Below are positions 1 through 9,767 of a stretch of 64,000 nt of DNA, one piece after another. Numbering within the stretch: position 1 is the stretch's first letter; each line of letters starts with the position of its first letter. A program made the translations under genes and the position numbers. The stretch is from Nitrospirota bacterium (GTDB lineage: Bacteria; Nitrospirota; Thermodesulfovibrionia; Thermodesulfovibrionales; UBA1546), in NCBI GenBank assembly GCA_009773185.1, contig WPIF01000007.1:48206-112205 (forward strand), in the 5' to 3' direction. The notes beneath the pieces were generated by a model. The model saw nothing but the letters and a program-made list of their open reading frames with translations, had not been told where the DNA came from and made no database searches.

Positions 1-1
1 A

Positions 2-79
2 ATGTTAACTATATCCTTCAGGGCTTCAACTTTTTCATCTGTGAAAGAAGGAGACGAAGGAGGCAAAGGGGGCAAATGA
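2..79 (+). CDS. C-terminal end of upstream ORF, probably PilO (partial)
   Basis: Open frame from the window edge ending TGA at 79, overlapping the pilP start by ATGA; position upstream of PilP/PilQ. Confidence 0.45.
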   Translation: MLTISFRASTFSSVKEGDEGGKGGK

Positions 80-579
80 ACAGGGCAATCCTTCTATTTT
101 TTATTTTTGCAACCCTGATCTTCTTAGTCGCCTGCCAGGAAAAGGCTTCTGTCTCCAAGTCAGGACCTGCAAAGGCTGCCCAGAAAGTTGTTTCTCAGGG
201 AGACGAGGTAAAAGGGCCCAAAATAGAGGAAGAGGTTTTTTTATATGACAAAACCGGTAAAAGGGACCCATTTGTCTCTCTTCTCATAGCGGCGCAGCAG
301 GAACCGTCAAAAGGGGAAACCCCATTGGAAAGTTATGATGTTAACTCCATCAAGATATTAGGCATTGTGTGGGATGAGAAAGGCCATTATGCAGCAGTGA
401 TATTGCCTGACGGTAAGGCATATACACTGAGGGAAGGCATGACAATCGGTCTTCACAAGGGTAAGATACAAAGGATAAGCAAAAACAGCATTGTAATTAA
501 AGAGCGTGTAAAAGATTATACGGGAGAAATTAAATCAAAGGAAACAATATTGAAACTCCGCGAGGAGGAGGAAGAATGA
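76..579 (+). CDS. pilP: Type IV pilus assembly lipoprotein PilP
   Basis: Lipobox-like LVAC, motif KTGKRDPFVSLL, immediately upstream of secretin. Confidence 0.85.
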   Translation: MNRAILLFFIFATLIFLVACQEKASVSKSGPAKAAQKVVSQGDEVKGPKIEEEVFLYDKTGKRDPFVSLLIAAQQEPSKGETPLESYDVNSIKILGIVWDEKGHYAAVILPDGKAYTLREGMTIGLHKGKIQRISKNSIVIKERVKDYTGEIKSKETILKLREEEEE

Positions 580-2912
580 AACAAAAATTGATAAAAAACA
601 TTGGGGCATTAGTAATCTTAATTTTCGCCTTAGGGTGTGCAACCGGAGGTGGCAAGCAGGGAGCGGTTCAGGGAGCTCAAAATCCGGTGTTGACCGGGAT
701 AGACGTAACGGATAATAAGCTTAATATTGTTGTTGATAAGCCGTTTACATATACCATATACAAATCGTCTGACCCATATAAAGTGATTGTGGAACTTCCG
801 GATGTGCGCATGGGTTTTGCTCCTAATAAAATAAAATCTGATAAGGCAGGGATAACAGAGATTACACCCTCCCAGACAGAAGACCCGGTATCAACCAAAC
901 TCGAGATACTTCTTTCGTCTCCTGTGACTGTAGAGCCTGTGTATAAGGATACCACGCTGGCTCTCAAGGTAAAAGAAGAGCCCGAAGCAAAGGGGGCAGA
1001 GATAACATCTGAAGCGCCAAAGGCGGAAGAAAAAGTTCAGGAGGTTAGTGTTCCAACGGCAAAAGCTGAAGAGCCTGTAAAATGGGCAGAGGTAGCACAG
1101 CCGGAACAAAAGGCAATACCTGCGGCAGAAAGCAAAGAGGAACCTGCAGCTGCCGGAGCAGAACAAAAGGCGATAATGGCAGCAGCAGTTAAAGAAAATG
1201 ATACAACTACTGCCAAGCCTGAGCAAAAAACAACTGTTGCAAGAGAGCTTCCTTCTGCAACGTCAATTTTACAGGTCAAGATAGAAAAAGGGCGGGATGT
1301 CTTAAAGGTAGTAATAAAGGGTAACGGGTCTTTGAATCCTAATGTGTTCCGGCTTGATAACAGAGCTGTATTAGATATACCCAGTGTTGACATGGCTGCG
1401 GTGTTGCCTGCTGCAGTGCCATTGCCGCTTACAAGCATCAGGGCAGGCAGGCATAAAGACAAAACAAGGCTTGTGCTTGATATGAAAGAGGGGACAAGCT
1501 TTGATGTTGCAGCAATAGAGGATTCTGTAATAATTTCCTTCCGTTTGCCTGAAGAAAGATATGCGGCAAAGGCAGCCGTGGGAGAGACAAAGGTTGCTGA
1601 AGTTGAGGCAAAGGCTGTGGTTGAAACTCAGGAAAAACCCGGCGAGAGTAAATATAAAGGCCAGAAGATATCTCTTGATTTTCAGGACGCAGACATAGGC
1701 CCGATATTCAGGCTTCTGGCTGATATCAGCGGGTATAACTTTATTATTGACCCGTCTGTAAAGGGCAGGATTACAATGAAGCTTATGAATGTGCCCTGGG
1801 ACCAGGCGCTTGATATAATACTCCAGACCTTTAGTTTTGGAAAATCCGTTGAAGGCAACATAATATGGATTGCTCCTACCAGTCTGTTTGCCAAAATTGA
1901 CACTGAAAAAACAGCTGAAAAAATCCGGATGGAAAAACAGGAAGACCTTGTGCAGGAGATAGTACGGATAAATTATGCAGAGGCAGGCACTATAAGCGGC
2001 GCAATTAACAACGGCAAGTTACTCAGTACAAGAGGCACCATAACAATAGATGCCAGGATGAATACGCTCATCATACAGGATACCCAAACGAGCATTAACA
2101 AGATAAAAGAGCTTGTAAAGATAATGGATGTCTCAAAACCTCAGGTGATGATAGAGGCAAAGATAGTAACTGCCAGCACTTCCTATACCAGCCAACTTGG
2201 AATAAGGTGGGGAGGAACATTTGAGGGTGCCCCGGGTAGAACATTTGCGACCCAGACACCGGGTGCCATTACGTACGGGGGTGACACAACAGGCGCGGGA
2301 GGCATTAAGAACCTGGGCAATGAGGTGCTTGGTGCTGTCTCAGTGAATACCCCTTTGTCTTCTGTAACAGGCGCTGGCGGAGTTGTAAGTATGCTTATAG
2401 GGAGCGCCAACAGCTCACAGATAGCCCTGTCACTTCAGGCCCTTGAAACCATTAAGAAATCCAAGACATTGTCAAACCCGAGGATCTTAACAATGGATAA
2501 TGAACCTGCCACCATCACACAGGGCGTGACCTTTTATACTACCAGTATAAGCGCCGAGGGCACAAAAACAGAGGCTCAAAATGCAGCCTTAAGCCTATCG
2601 GTCACTCCCAAAATAACGCCTGATGGTTATATATCTTTAAAATTGACAGTATCCGATGACAGCCTTGCCAGCGTGACACCGCCTGTCAAGAACACCAAGA
2701 CCCTAAGCACGCAGGCCCTGGTGAAGGACGGCGATACGCTGGTCCTGGGCGGAATTTATACTGATACCGAAGTAAACGATACAACAGGAATTCCTTTGCT
2801 GAGCAAGATTCCAATTCTGGGATGGCTCTTTAAAACAAAGCAGGATACAGGCCCTGGCCCTTCAGAGATGCTTATATTCATAACTCCAAGAGTTGTGAGC
2901 AAGCCAATATAA
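576..2912 (+). CDS. pilQ: Type IV pilus secretin PilQ (AMIN + secretin domains)
   Basis: AMIN-like repeats, ISLDFQDADIGPIFRLLADISGYNFIIDPSVKGRITMKL, secretin C-term VLGGIYTDTEVNDTTGIPLLSKIPILGWLFKTK. Confidence 0.95.
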   Translation: MKQKLIKNIGALVILIFALGCATGGGKQGAVQGAQNPVLTGIDVTDNKLNIVVDKPFTYTIYKSSDPYKVIVELPDVRMGFAPNKIKSDKAGITEITPSQTEDPVSTKLEILLSSPVTVEPVYKDTTLALKVKEEPEAKGAEITSEAPKAEEKVQEVSVPTAKAEEPVKWAEVAQPEQKAIPAAESKEEPAAAGAEQKAIMAAAVKENDTTTAKPEQKTTVARELPSATSILQVKIEKGRDVLKVVIKGNGSLNPNVFRLDNRAVLDIPSVDMAAVLPAAVPLPLTSIRAGRHKDKTRLVLDMKEGTSFDVAAIEDSVIISFRLPEERYAAKAAVGETKVAEVEAKAVVETQEKPGESKYKGQKISLDFQDADIGPIFRLLADISGYNFIIDPSVKGRITMKLMNVPWDQALDIILQTFSFGKSVEGNIIWIAPTSLFAKIDTEKTAEKIRMEKQEDLVQEIVRINYAEAGTISGAINNGKLLSTRGTITIDARMNTLIIQDTQTSINKIKELVKIMDVSKPQVMIEAKIVTASTSYTSQLGIRWGGTFEGAPGRTFATQTPGAITYGGDTTGAGGIKNLGNEVLGAVSVNTPLSSVTGAGGVVSMLIGSANSSQIALSLQALETIKKSKTLSNPRILTMDNEPATITQGVTFYTTSISAEGTKTEAQNAALSLSVTPKITPDGYISLKLTVSDDSLASVTPPVKNTKTLSTQALVKDGDTLVLGGIYTDTEVNDTTGIPLLSKIPILGWLFKTKQDTGPGPSEMLIFITPRVVSKPI

Positions 2913-2924
2913 GATTTATCCGGA

Positions 2925-4145
2925 ATGGGCATTAGATTTTTCACTGCAGGCGAGTCACATGGCAAAGCCCTGACAGGAATCCTAGATGGGGTTCCTTCAG
3001 GGCTTTTTATTTCTGCAGATGATATAGACAAAGACCTCAGAAGACGACAGGGCGGTTACGGCCGGGGCGGCCGGATGAAGATTGAAACAGACCATGCTGA
3101 AATCCTCTCTGGTGTCCGCCGGGGCAAAACCATAGGCTCTCCAATAACAATCCTCATCGAAAATAAAGACTGGGCTAACTGGCAGAATATTATGAATCCT
3201 GAGTTAAATCCGAAATCCGAAATCCGAAATCCGAAATCAATTATTACCCGGCCAAGGCCGGGGCATGCTGACCTTGCAGGAGCTATCAAATATGATACCC
3301 ATGACATAAGAAATATCCTCGAACGGTCGAGCGCAAGAGAGACAGCGATGCGTGTGGCGCTTGGCGCAGTAGCAAAAAAGTTTCTCTCTGATTTTAATGT
3401 GATGATTGGGAGCTATGTAATAGAGATAGGCAAAATACAAGTTTCAAGTTTCAAGTTTCAAGTTTCAAGTTCAGAAAAAGAACTTTTAGAGATTTTCAAA
3501 AAAGCTGAAAAATCGCTGGTAAGGTGTCCTGACAGGAATGCTTCACAAAAAATGGTTAAATTAATTGACAGGGCAATAAAAGAGGGAAATTCTCTCGGAG
3601 GAATTTTTGAGGTGTTTGTAACAGGGCTACCTGTTGGTCTTGGGAGTCACACCCAATGGGACAGGCGGCTTGATGGCAGGCTAGCACAGGCATTGATGTC
3701 TATTCAGGCAATAAAAGGCGTTGAGATTGGCATGGGCTTTGAAATGGGCAGGAGATTTGGCTCAGAGGTTATGGATGAAATTTTTTATAGCCAGGAGCCA
3801 GGAGCCAGGAGCCAGAAGTCAGGAGGTTTCTTCCGCAAGACTAATAATGCAGGCGGAATTGAAGGGGGCATGACAAATGGAATGCCGGTAATCCTCAGGG
3901 CAGTGATGAAGCCGATACCCACATTAAGAAAATCTCTTGGTTCAGTTGATATAAATACAAAGAAGCCTTTCAAGGCAGCCTATGAGCGCTCTGATGTATG
4001 TGCTGTGCCGGCTGCAGGAGTTGTAGGCGAGGCAATGGCAGCGCTTGTTATTGCAGATGCATTTCTGGAAAAATTCGGCGGTGACAGCATGGCAGAAGTT
4101 AATAGGAATTATAATTCCTATCTTAAATATATTTCAAAATTCTGA
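2925..4145 (+). CDS. aroC: Chorismate synthase with three short-repeat-derived insertions
   Basis: MGIRFFTAGESHGKALTGILDGVPSG, TRPRPGHADLAGAIKYD, RSSARETAMRVALGA. Confidence 0.95.
   Translation: MGIRFFTAGESHGKALTGILDGVPSGLFISADDIDKDLRRRQGGYGRGGRMKIETDHAEILSGVRRGKTIGSPITILIENKDWANWQNIMNPELNPKSEIRNPKSIITRPRPGHADLAGAIKYDTHDIRNILERSSARETAMRVALGAVAKKFLSDFNVMIGSYVIEIGKIQVSSFKFQVSSSEKELLEIFKKAEKSLVRCPDRNASQKMVKLIDRAIKEGNSLGGIFEVFVTGLPVGLGSHTQWDRRLDGRLAQALMSIQAIKGVEIGMGFEMGRRFGSEVMDEIFYSQEPGARSQKSGGFFRKTNNAGGIEGGMTNGMPVILRAVMKPIPTLRKSLGSVDINTKKPFKAAYERSDVCAVPAAGVVGEAMAALVIADAFLEKFGGDSMAEVNRNYNSYLKYISKF
3204..3238 (+). repeat. 7-nt tandem repeat (aaatccg)n inside aroC
   Basis: aaatccg x4 plus aaatc, read directly. 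Confidence 0.95.
3437..3473 (+). repeat. 7-nt tandem repeat (caagttt)n inside aroC
   Basis: caagttt x4 plus caagttc, read directly. Confidence 0.95.
3789..3826 (+). repeat. 7-nt tandem repeat (agccagg)n inside aroC
   Basis: agccagg x3, agccaga, agtcagg. Confidence 0.95.
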
Positions 4146-4188
4146 TAAAGGCTTTAAGAAGGGCTGTCTTTCGCTTGTTACAATTTTA

Positions 4189-4308
4189 TTAAGGCATGGC
4201 ATTATTTTTTCACTCATTCTCGCTGCGCTCCGAGGATTTTGCCTCTTTATTTTTAAAAATTTAATGGGCTTCGGCAAAATAAACCGCTCAAATACTATAT
4301 CCAGCTTG
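4189..4308 (-). repeat. Structured intergenic element, copy 1 (degenerate outer stem)
   Basis: Minus-strand core GAGCGGTTTATTTTGCCG ... AGAGGCAAAATCCTCGGAGCGCAGCGAGAATGAG. Confidence 0.85.
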
Positions 4309-4354
4309 TAATATTTAGATGCAATCTTGAAAAGCATTCATGTAAAATATCGTC

Positions 4355-4864
4355 ATGAAAAACATCGTGCTTACAGGGTTTATGGGAACCGGGAAATCCG
4401 AGGTGAGCAGGGAGCTATCGCGGATTCTTGGCTGGAAGTCGATTGATATTGATGCTGAGATAGAAAAATCACAGAAGATGGCAATAACAGAAATATTCAG
4501 GCAATCCGGAGAACCGAAATTCAGGGACATTGAGACAGAGACGATAAAAAAGTTTTCAGGAAATAAAAATGTTATTATTTCAACCGGAGGCGGGGCTGTT
4601 TTAAGACAGGAGAATATGGATGTCTTGAGGGAAAAGGGAGTTATTGTATGCCTTGCAGCAAGGCCTGAGACCATACTTCAGAGGACGAGCAAGAATAATG
4701 ATAGGCCATTACTGCAGGTTGATGAACCATTAAAAAAAATCAAGGAACTCCTTGAATTCAGAAAGCCTTATTATGAAAAGGCGGATATAATGATAGATAC
4801 GGAGGGAAAGACGCCTCTGGAGGTTGCGGAGGAGATAATTGAGAAGGTGAAAAATGAAGGTTAA
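4355..4864 (+). CDS. aroK: Shikimate kinase
   Basis: NIVLTGFMGTGKSEVSRELS P-loop, STGGGAVL. Confidence 0.95.
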   Translation: MKNIVLTGFMGTGKSEVSRELSRILGWKSIDIDAEIEKSQKMAITEIFRQSGEPKFRDIETETIKKFSGNKNVIISTGGGAVLRQENMDVLREKGVIVCLAARPETILQRTSKNNDRPLLQVDEPLKKIKELLEFRKPYYEKADIMIDTEGKTPLEVAEEIIEKVKNEG

Positions 4865-4988
4865 AATACAAGGGATAACTCTTTCTCTCATTCTCGCTTC
4901 GCTCCGAGGATTTTGCCTCTTTATATTTGAAGTTGGCTGTAGGACTATCGGCAAAATAAACCGCTCAAGAGTCATCCCTTGCATTTTA
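4862..4988 (-). repeat. Structured intergenic element, copy 2
   Basis: Outer arms TAAAATGCAAGGGATGACTCTT / AAGAGTTATCCCTTGTATTTTA (22 bp, 2 G.U) around conserved core. Confidence 0.92.
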
Positions 4989-5017
4989 GAAAGCTATTTT
5001 AAAAATGAGAAGTTGGA

Positions 5018-6115
5018 ATGGATAAGGTAAGAGTTAAGCTCAAAGAAAGAAGTTATGACATCTGTATTGGGAGCAATATACTCGGTGATATTGGGGCAAG
5101 GCTCAAATCATTTAAGATAAGTCCGAAAATTGCAATAATAAGCAATCCTGCTGTATTTACCCTCTATGGCAAAAAAGTTCTGGCTTCAATGAAAAAGGCC
5201 GGCTTTGATGTTAAGACAGTTATAATTCCTGATGGAGAAAAATATAAAGACATAAACACTGTGCAAAAAATTTATGGAGAACTCCTGAGGCAGAGGCTCG
5301 ACAGGAAATCTGCTCTCATAGCGCTCGGAGGCGGGGTGATTGGAGATATAACCGGGTTTGTTGCGTCAACGTATATGAGAGGGATAGATTATATCCAGAT
5401 TCCGACTACTCTCCTTGCGCAGGTTGACAGCTCTGTCGGAGGCAAGACCGGAGTCAATCACAAACTCGGGAAAAATATGGTAGGCACGTTCTACCAGCCA
5501 AAACTTGTGTGGATTGATATTGATACACTGAAAACTCTGACTAAAAGGGAACTCGTTGCAGGGCTAGCTGAGGTTATCAAATACGGCGTGATAAAGGATA
5601 AGAAACTATTCGATTTTTTAGAAGACAATATGAGGAAAATCTCTTATCTTGACAAAAGTGCATTGCACCATATCATCAAACGCTCATGCGAGATTAAGGC
5701 AGATGTTGTTTCAAAGGATGAGAAAGAGTCAGGCCTGAGGGCGATATTGAATTACGGGCATACAGTCGGCCATGCTATCGAGACGGTTACAGAATATAAA
5801 AAATTCCTGCACGGCGAGGGAGTGGCTATAGGGATGTCCCTTGAGGCAAAGCTGGCTGAGATTATGGGCTTTCTCAGGATACATGATGCGCTGAGGATAA
5901 AAGCCCTGATTAATTTCTACGGCCTTCCATCAGAAATGCCAAAAAACCTGAATATAAATTCTCTCATGTCTGCGATGCAGCTTGATAAAAAGGCAGTTGC
6001 AGGGGAGTTGAAATTTATATTGCCTGAGAGAATTGGGAAGGTGAGGATTGAGAAAGGAATTTCGATAGATAAGATCAAGCAGGCATTGGGACAGAAGTCA
6101 AAAGTAAAGGCCTGA
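5018..6115 (+). CDS. aroB: 3-dehydroquinate synthase
   Basis: GGGVIGDITGFVASTYMRGIDYIQIPTTLLAQVDSSVGGKTGVNH. Confidence 0.95.
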   Translation: MDKVRVKLKERSYDICIGSNILGDIGARLKSFKISPKIAIISNPAVFTLYGKKVLASMKKAGFDVKTVIIPDGEKYKDINTVQKIYGELLRQRLDRKSALIALGGGVIGDITGFVASTYMRGIDYIQIPTTLLAQVDSSVGGKTGVNHKLGKNMVGTFYQPKLVWIDIDTLKTLTKRELVAGLAEVIKYGVIKDKKLFDFLEDNMRKISYLDKSALHHIIKRSCEIKADVVSKDEKESGLRAILNYGHTVGHAIETVTEYKKFLHGEGVAIGMSLEAKLAEIMGFLRIHDALRIKALINFYGLPSEMPKNLNINSLMSAMQLDKKAVAGELKFILPERIGKVRIEKGISIDKIKQALGQKSKVKA

Positions 6116-6130
6116 ACTCAGCCTCTCTTA

Positions 6131-8011
6131 CTACCCTTTCACCAAAAACTTTCTCACATCTCCCACGCGCATTGTGATGCGCTGGGTATCGAGGTATTCG
6201 AGGAAGGGGAGGGCGTATTTGCGGGATGTTCCAAGCACATCCCTGAATTCCGCTACTGTCATCTCTTTTTTCTTATTGTAAAAATCTTTGAGCATGGCAA
6301 GCATTTTATCGTAAACAATTTTTGTAATATAAATCGTCTCATTAATCCTCACGAGCTTTCCTTGTTTTGTCATGAGCTTAAGGATGTCATCGAGCTGTTT
6401 CGGCTGCATTTTGAGAGCGGTTAACAGCTCCTCTTTCAACAAAGGCTGGAAACCTGCCTGTTCAAGTATGGTTATAATCTTTGTCTCTATGCCCTTATCT
6501 ACCTCTGAGAGCGTTGCCTTGAAACTTGCCGAGCGCAAAAGGTCTTTATCGCTTACAACATCTTTCATTGCGCCAATCAGGGCATTAAATATCTTCTGCT
6601 CTATTTTAAGCTGTGCCCTGACCTCTTCCTTGGGCATTCCTGATTGCAAAGGGTTTTGTTTATGGAATGGGATAAGGATTTTATTAATGCCTTCTTTTAT
6701 TGAATTAACCGCACTGTCATGAATAAGAATATCCTCGAACCGGACTACGGCAGTTTTTTCTTTTAAAGAGCGGATTGCATCCCTGATTGCAGGGGTATCT
6801 GCATTTATCCAGCCTTCAATCAGAGAAACAGGCATCCCATGAACACCTGCCTTTTTAATCTTCATGGCTATTTTTTCATCAAGCACTCCTTTTTCAAAGA
6901 CCTCCAAATCTCCCAGGCCCTCGCTCTTTTTCCTTCTTGAAGGATAGGCATCAAGTATTTCACCGCCTCCGATTGTCTCGACAGGCGAGAACCTTCTTAT
7001 GATGTATCTGTCCCCTGACATTGAAATTACAGGCTCCTGTAGCCTAAACTGGCAGAAACAGCCCTCCGCAGGCTTTAGTTCGTCTCTGTCATATAAAATC
7101 ACCCTTGCAATCACCTCCGATGTCCCTGAATGAAAGTGAACAAGGCTCTTGTTCTTTAAGACAGGAGAATCCTTGAGAAGCTCGATCTTTGCATCTATTG
7201 TTTTTGTGGGCGAGAATCTCTCCGGTATAACTACCACATCGCCTCTTCTTAAACTGTCTTTCTCAACCCCTGTGAGGTTTATGGCAACCCTCTGACCTGC
7301 ATATGCGGTCTTTATCGCCTTGCCGTGGCTGTGAAGCCCTCGAACCTTGGTGCTTATATTAGACGGCAATATATCAACCGCATCATCAACAGATATGCTT
7401 CCTGAAATAGCAGTTCCTGTAACAACAGTCCCGAAACCTTTTAATGTGAATACCCTGTCTATTGGAAGCCTGAAAAGTCCTTTGGTAAGCTTTGGCTGAA
7501 TCTTTAGAGCGACTTCTTTTATTTTTTCTTTTAAGGTATCAATATTTTTCCCTGTCTTTGATGAAACAGGAATTATCTCTGCATTTTCAAGAAAAGTGTC
7601 TTTTACAAAGCCTCTTACTTCGTCTGAAACAAGCTTAACCCAGTCTTCCTCAACAAGGTCTGTCTTTGTTATTACTATGAGGCCGGATTTAATCTTCAGA
7701 AGGTTGCAGATTGCAAGATGCTCCCTGCTCTGGGGCATTATGCCTTCGTCAGCGGCAATTACAAATAGAACAATGTCTATTCCGCCTGCGCCTGCAAGCA
7801 TGTTCCTTACAAGCCTTTCATGCCCCGGCACGTCAACTATCCCGACTGTAAGGCCGTCAGGGTATACAAGGTCGGCAAAACCGAGGTCAATCGTGATTCC
7901 GCGCTCTTTTTCCTCTTTCAGCCTGTCAGGGTCTATGCCTGTCAGGGCTTTAACAAGAGCGCTTTTCCCGTGGTCTATATGGCCGGCTGTGCCGAGGATT
8001 ACGTAATGCAT
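6131..8011 (-). CDS. selB: Selenocysteine-specific translation elongation factor SelB; start placed at [17 protein letters not shown], not the longer ORF-track start
   Basis: [41 protein letters not shown]-terminal winged-helix repeats; upstream ORF extension is repeat-derived. Confidence 0.9.
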   Translation of the reverse strand: MHYVILGTAGHIDHGKSALVKALTGIDPDRLKEEKERGITIDLGFADLVYPDGLTVGIVDVPGHERLVRNMLAGAGGIDIVLFVIAADEGIMPQSREHLAICNLLKIKSGLIVITKTDLVEEDWVKLVSDEVRGFVKDTFLENAEIIPVSSKTGKNIDTLKEKIKEVALKIQPKLTKGLFRLPIDRVFTLKGFGTVVTGTAISGSISVDDAVDILPSNISTKVRGLHSHGKAIKTAYAGQRVAINLTGVEKDSLRRGDVVVIPERFSPTKTIDAKIELLKDSPVLKNKSLVHFHSGTSEVIARVILYDRDELKPAEGCFCQFRLQEPVISMSGDRYIIRRFSPVETIGGGEILDAYPSRRKKSEGLGDLEVFEKGVLDEKIAMKIKKAGVHGMPVSLIEGWINADTPAIRDAIRSLKEKTAVVRFEDILIHDSAVNSIKEGINKILIPFHKQNPLQSGMPKEEVRAQLKIEQKIFNALIGAMKDVVSDKDLLRSASFKATLSEVDKGIETKIITILEQAGFQPLLKEELLTALKMQPKQLDDILKLMTKQGKLVRINETIYITKIVYDKMLAMLKDFYNKKKEMTVAEFRDVLGTSRKYALPFLEYLDTQRITMRVGDVRKFLVKG

Positions 8012-8058
8012 ACTCTGAAAATTATATACGAAATCGGTAGTGTTTTGTAACTTATTGC

Positions 8059-8191
8059 AAAAGGCAGGCATAATATCCTCGCTCATTCTCGGGCTGACGC
8101 CCTCCGAGGTATTTTGCCTCTTTGTCTTCAATATGGATTACTGTAGGACTATCGGCAAAATAAAACCGCTCGAATACTATGCCTGCCTTTT
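8059..8191 (-). repeat. Structured intergenic element, copy 3
   Basis: Outer arms AAAAGGCAGGCATAGTATTC / GGATATTATGCCTGCCTTTT around conserved core. Confidence 0.92.
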
Positions 8192-8282
8192 TAACAACGA
8201 ACAGGATAGGAGCAAGAATTGACAAATATAGGGACAACAAATACAATAAATCAGTAAATTTACATAAAGGACGGATATAAAA

Positions 8283-9242
8283 TTGACTCTTAAAGAACTT
8301 TACAATAAGGCAATATCAACAGGCATTGAAAATGACCCGCGCAGCAAAGAGTTTGTTTTAAAAGAACTCGAATCAAGGAAAAAAGACTTTGAGAAACTGA
8401 AAGATGACGAAAAGGAATTTTTTGATAATGAGACATTGAATAACCCTTATTCAGATTCAAGGATATTAAACGGCACAGGCGAAGAGAAGATAAAGTCTGC
8501 GCTTATCGGGATAGATATAGAGGTTGGAGAGATACTTCTTGCAGACAGCCTTAAGGCAAAAGGCAAGGGAGTAGACCTTTTGTTATCACATCATCCTGAG
8601 GGCAGGGCCTATGCAAACCTGTATTCGGTCATGCAGATGCAGTCAGACATACTTCACAGATTCGGCGTGCCCATAAATATAGCTGAAGACCTTATGGAAG
8701 GAAGGATAAAAGAGGTTGAAAGAAGGCTTATGCCTGTTAACCATACAAGGGCGGTTGATGCTGCAAAACTTCTGGGGATTCCTTTTATGTGCCTTCACAC
8801 CCCGGCTGACAACATGGTTGCCACGTATCTGCAAAAGATTTTTGATGAGAAAAAGCCTTATAAGATTTCAGATGTGCTTGATATTCTGAAAAACATTCCC
8901 GAATATAAAACAGCTGCTTTTAACGGCGCAGGGCCAAAGATTTTGATTGGTTCCAAGAACAGGAAGGCAGGAAAGATTTTTGTTGATATGACAGGCGGGA
9001 CAGAAGGCTCCAAGGAGATTTTCAGCAGCCTTACGGCAAGCGGTGTGAACACGATTGTCGGGATGCACCTCGGTGAAGAGCATCGGAAAGAAGCAGAGAA
9101 GAATCATCTCAATGTTGTTATTGCAGGGCATATCTCGAGCGATAATCTTGGGCTGAATCTGCTTCTCGATGAGCTTTCACAAAATAATTCTTTCGAAATA
9201 CTTGAGTGCTCTGGGTTTAAACGGGTCAGCAGGCTAAAATAG
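8283..9242 (+). CDS. NIF3 (NGG1p-interacting factor 3) family protein
   Basis: LIGIDIEVGEILLADSLKAKGKGVDLLLSHHPEGRAYANLYSVMQMQ; TTG start likely. Confidence 0.75.
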   Translation: MTLKELYNKAISTGIENDPRSKEFVLKELESRKKDFEKLKDDEKEFFDNETLNNPYSDSRILNGTGEEKIKSALIGIDIEVGEILLADSLKAKGKGVDLLLSHHPEGRAYANLYSVMQMQSDILHRFGVPINIAEDLMEGRIKEVERRLMPVNHTRAVDAAKLLGIPFMCLHTPADNMVATYLQKIFDEKKPYKISDVLDILKNIPEYKTAAFNGAGPKILIGSKNRKAGKIFVDMTGGTEGSKEIFSSLTASGVNTIVGMHLGEEHRKEAEKNHLNVVIAGHISSDNLGLNLLLDELSQNNSFEILECSGFKRVSRLK

Positions 9243-9248
9243 TGACTG
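9213..9248 (+). repeat. 36-bp direct repeat, left copy (overlaps 3' end of NIF3 gene)
   Basis: gggtttaaacgggtcagcaggctaaaatagtgactg. Confidence 0.95.
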
Positions 9249-9269
9249 TCTATTGGAAGGCGCGAGAAT

Positions 9270-9767
9270 TTATAAAAGATTCTTTATTGAACTTACCGGC
9301 GAATAAAAACCGCTTGCAATCATATGATTTAATATCACATCTGCCTCCTGGCTGCTTATAACTTTCTTTTTAACTGTCTTTATAATAATGCCTATCGTGC
9401 CTGTCAGTTTCACGGCGAGCAAGTCTGCCTCTCTCCTTGCAGCCCTGTCATCACAGGCAAATATATAACCCCTTGTTTTTGCAATAGCAATACTGGATGA
9501 CTCGCCGAAACCGAGAGATACAGAAAGCGTCGTGAACAAAGCCTTTTCTTTTTCGCCTTTCAATGCTATCTCCTTAATCCAGCCCTCTTTTATGGTTTCG
9601 TTAACACTCGCAAGTTTATTATGGCCGCTAAGTATTCCCCTCAGATTTTCAGCCGCCACAAAATTAGTTAGGTATGAAGAATTTGCATAAAGTTTTTTGA
9701 TGATATGCAAGGAACCTGAGAGAGCGAAATTGCTCAGCACACAGCAATCGAATATAATCTCAGGCAT
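9270..9767 (-). CDS. PIN-domain toxin-like protein (DUF3368-like)
   Basis: MPEIIFDCCVLSNFALSG start, GESSSIAIAKTRGYIFACDDRAARREAD; paired with small upstream regulator. Confidence 0.75.
   Translation of the reverse strand: MPEIIFDCCVLSNFALSGSLHIIKKLYANSSYLTNFVAAENLRGILSGHNKLASVNETIKEGWIKEIALKGEKEKALFTTLSVSLGFGESSSIAIAKTRGYIFACDDRAARREADLLAVKLTGTIGIIIKTVKKKVISSQEADVILNHMIASGFYSPVSSIKNLL

Noticed and set aside
677-1462. Antisense ORFs within pilQ (677..967, 891..1226, 1037..1462)
   Set aside because: They lie inside a clearly coding secretin frame, with low-complexity or Cys/Leu/Arg-rich products typical of antisense shadow ORFs.
3204-3826. CRISPR-like interpretation of the aroC repeats
   Set aside because: Units are 7 nt, contiguous, without spacers, and in frame within a coding gene; no cas genes in the window.
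4045-4337. ORFs 4045..4311 (+) and 4134..4337 (-) between aroC and aroK
   Set aside because: Translations of the structured repeat element (copy 1); similar peptides recur at other copies.
6131-8011. Selenocysteine insertion machinery cluster
   Set aside because: Only selB is present; I saw no selA, selC or recognisable selenoprotein UGA/SECIS in the window.
8052-8246. ORFs 8040..8222 (+) and 8052..8246 (-) upstream of selB
   Set aside because: Also translations of the repeat element (copy 3).
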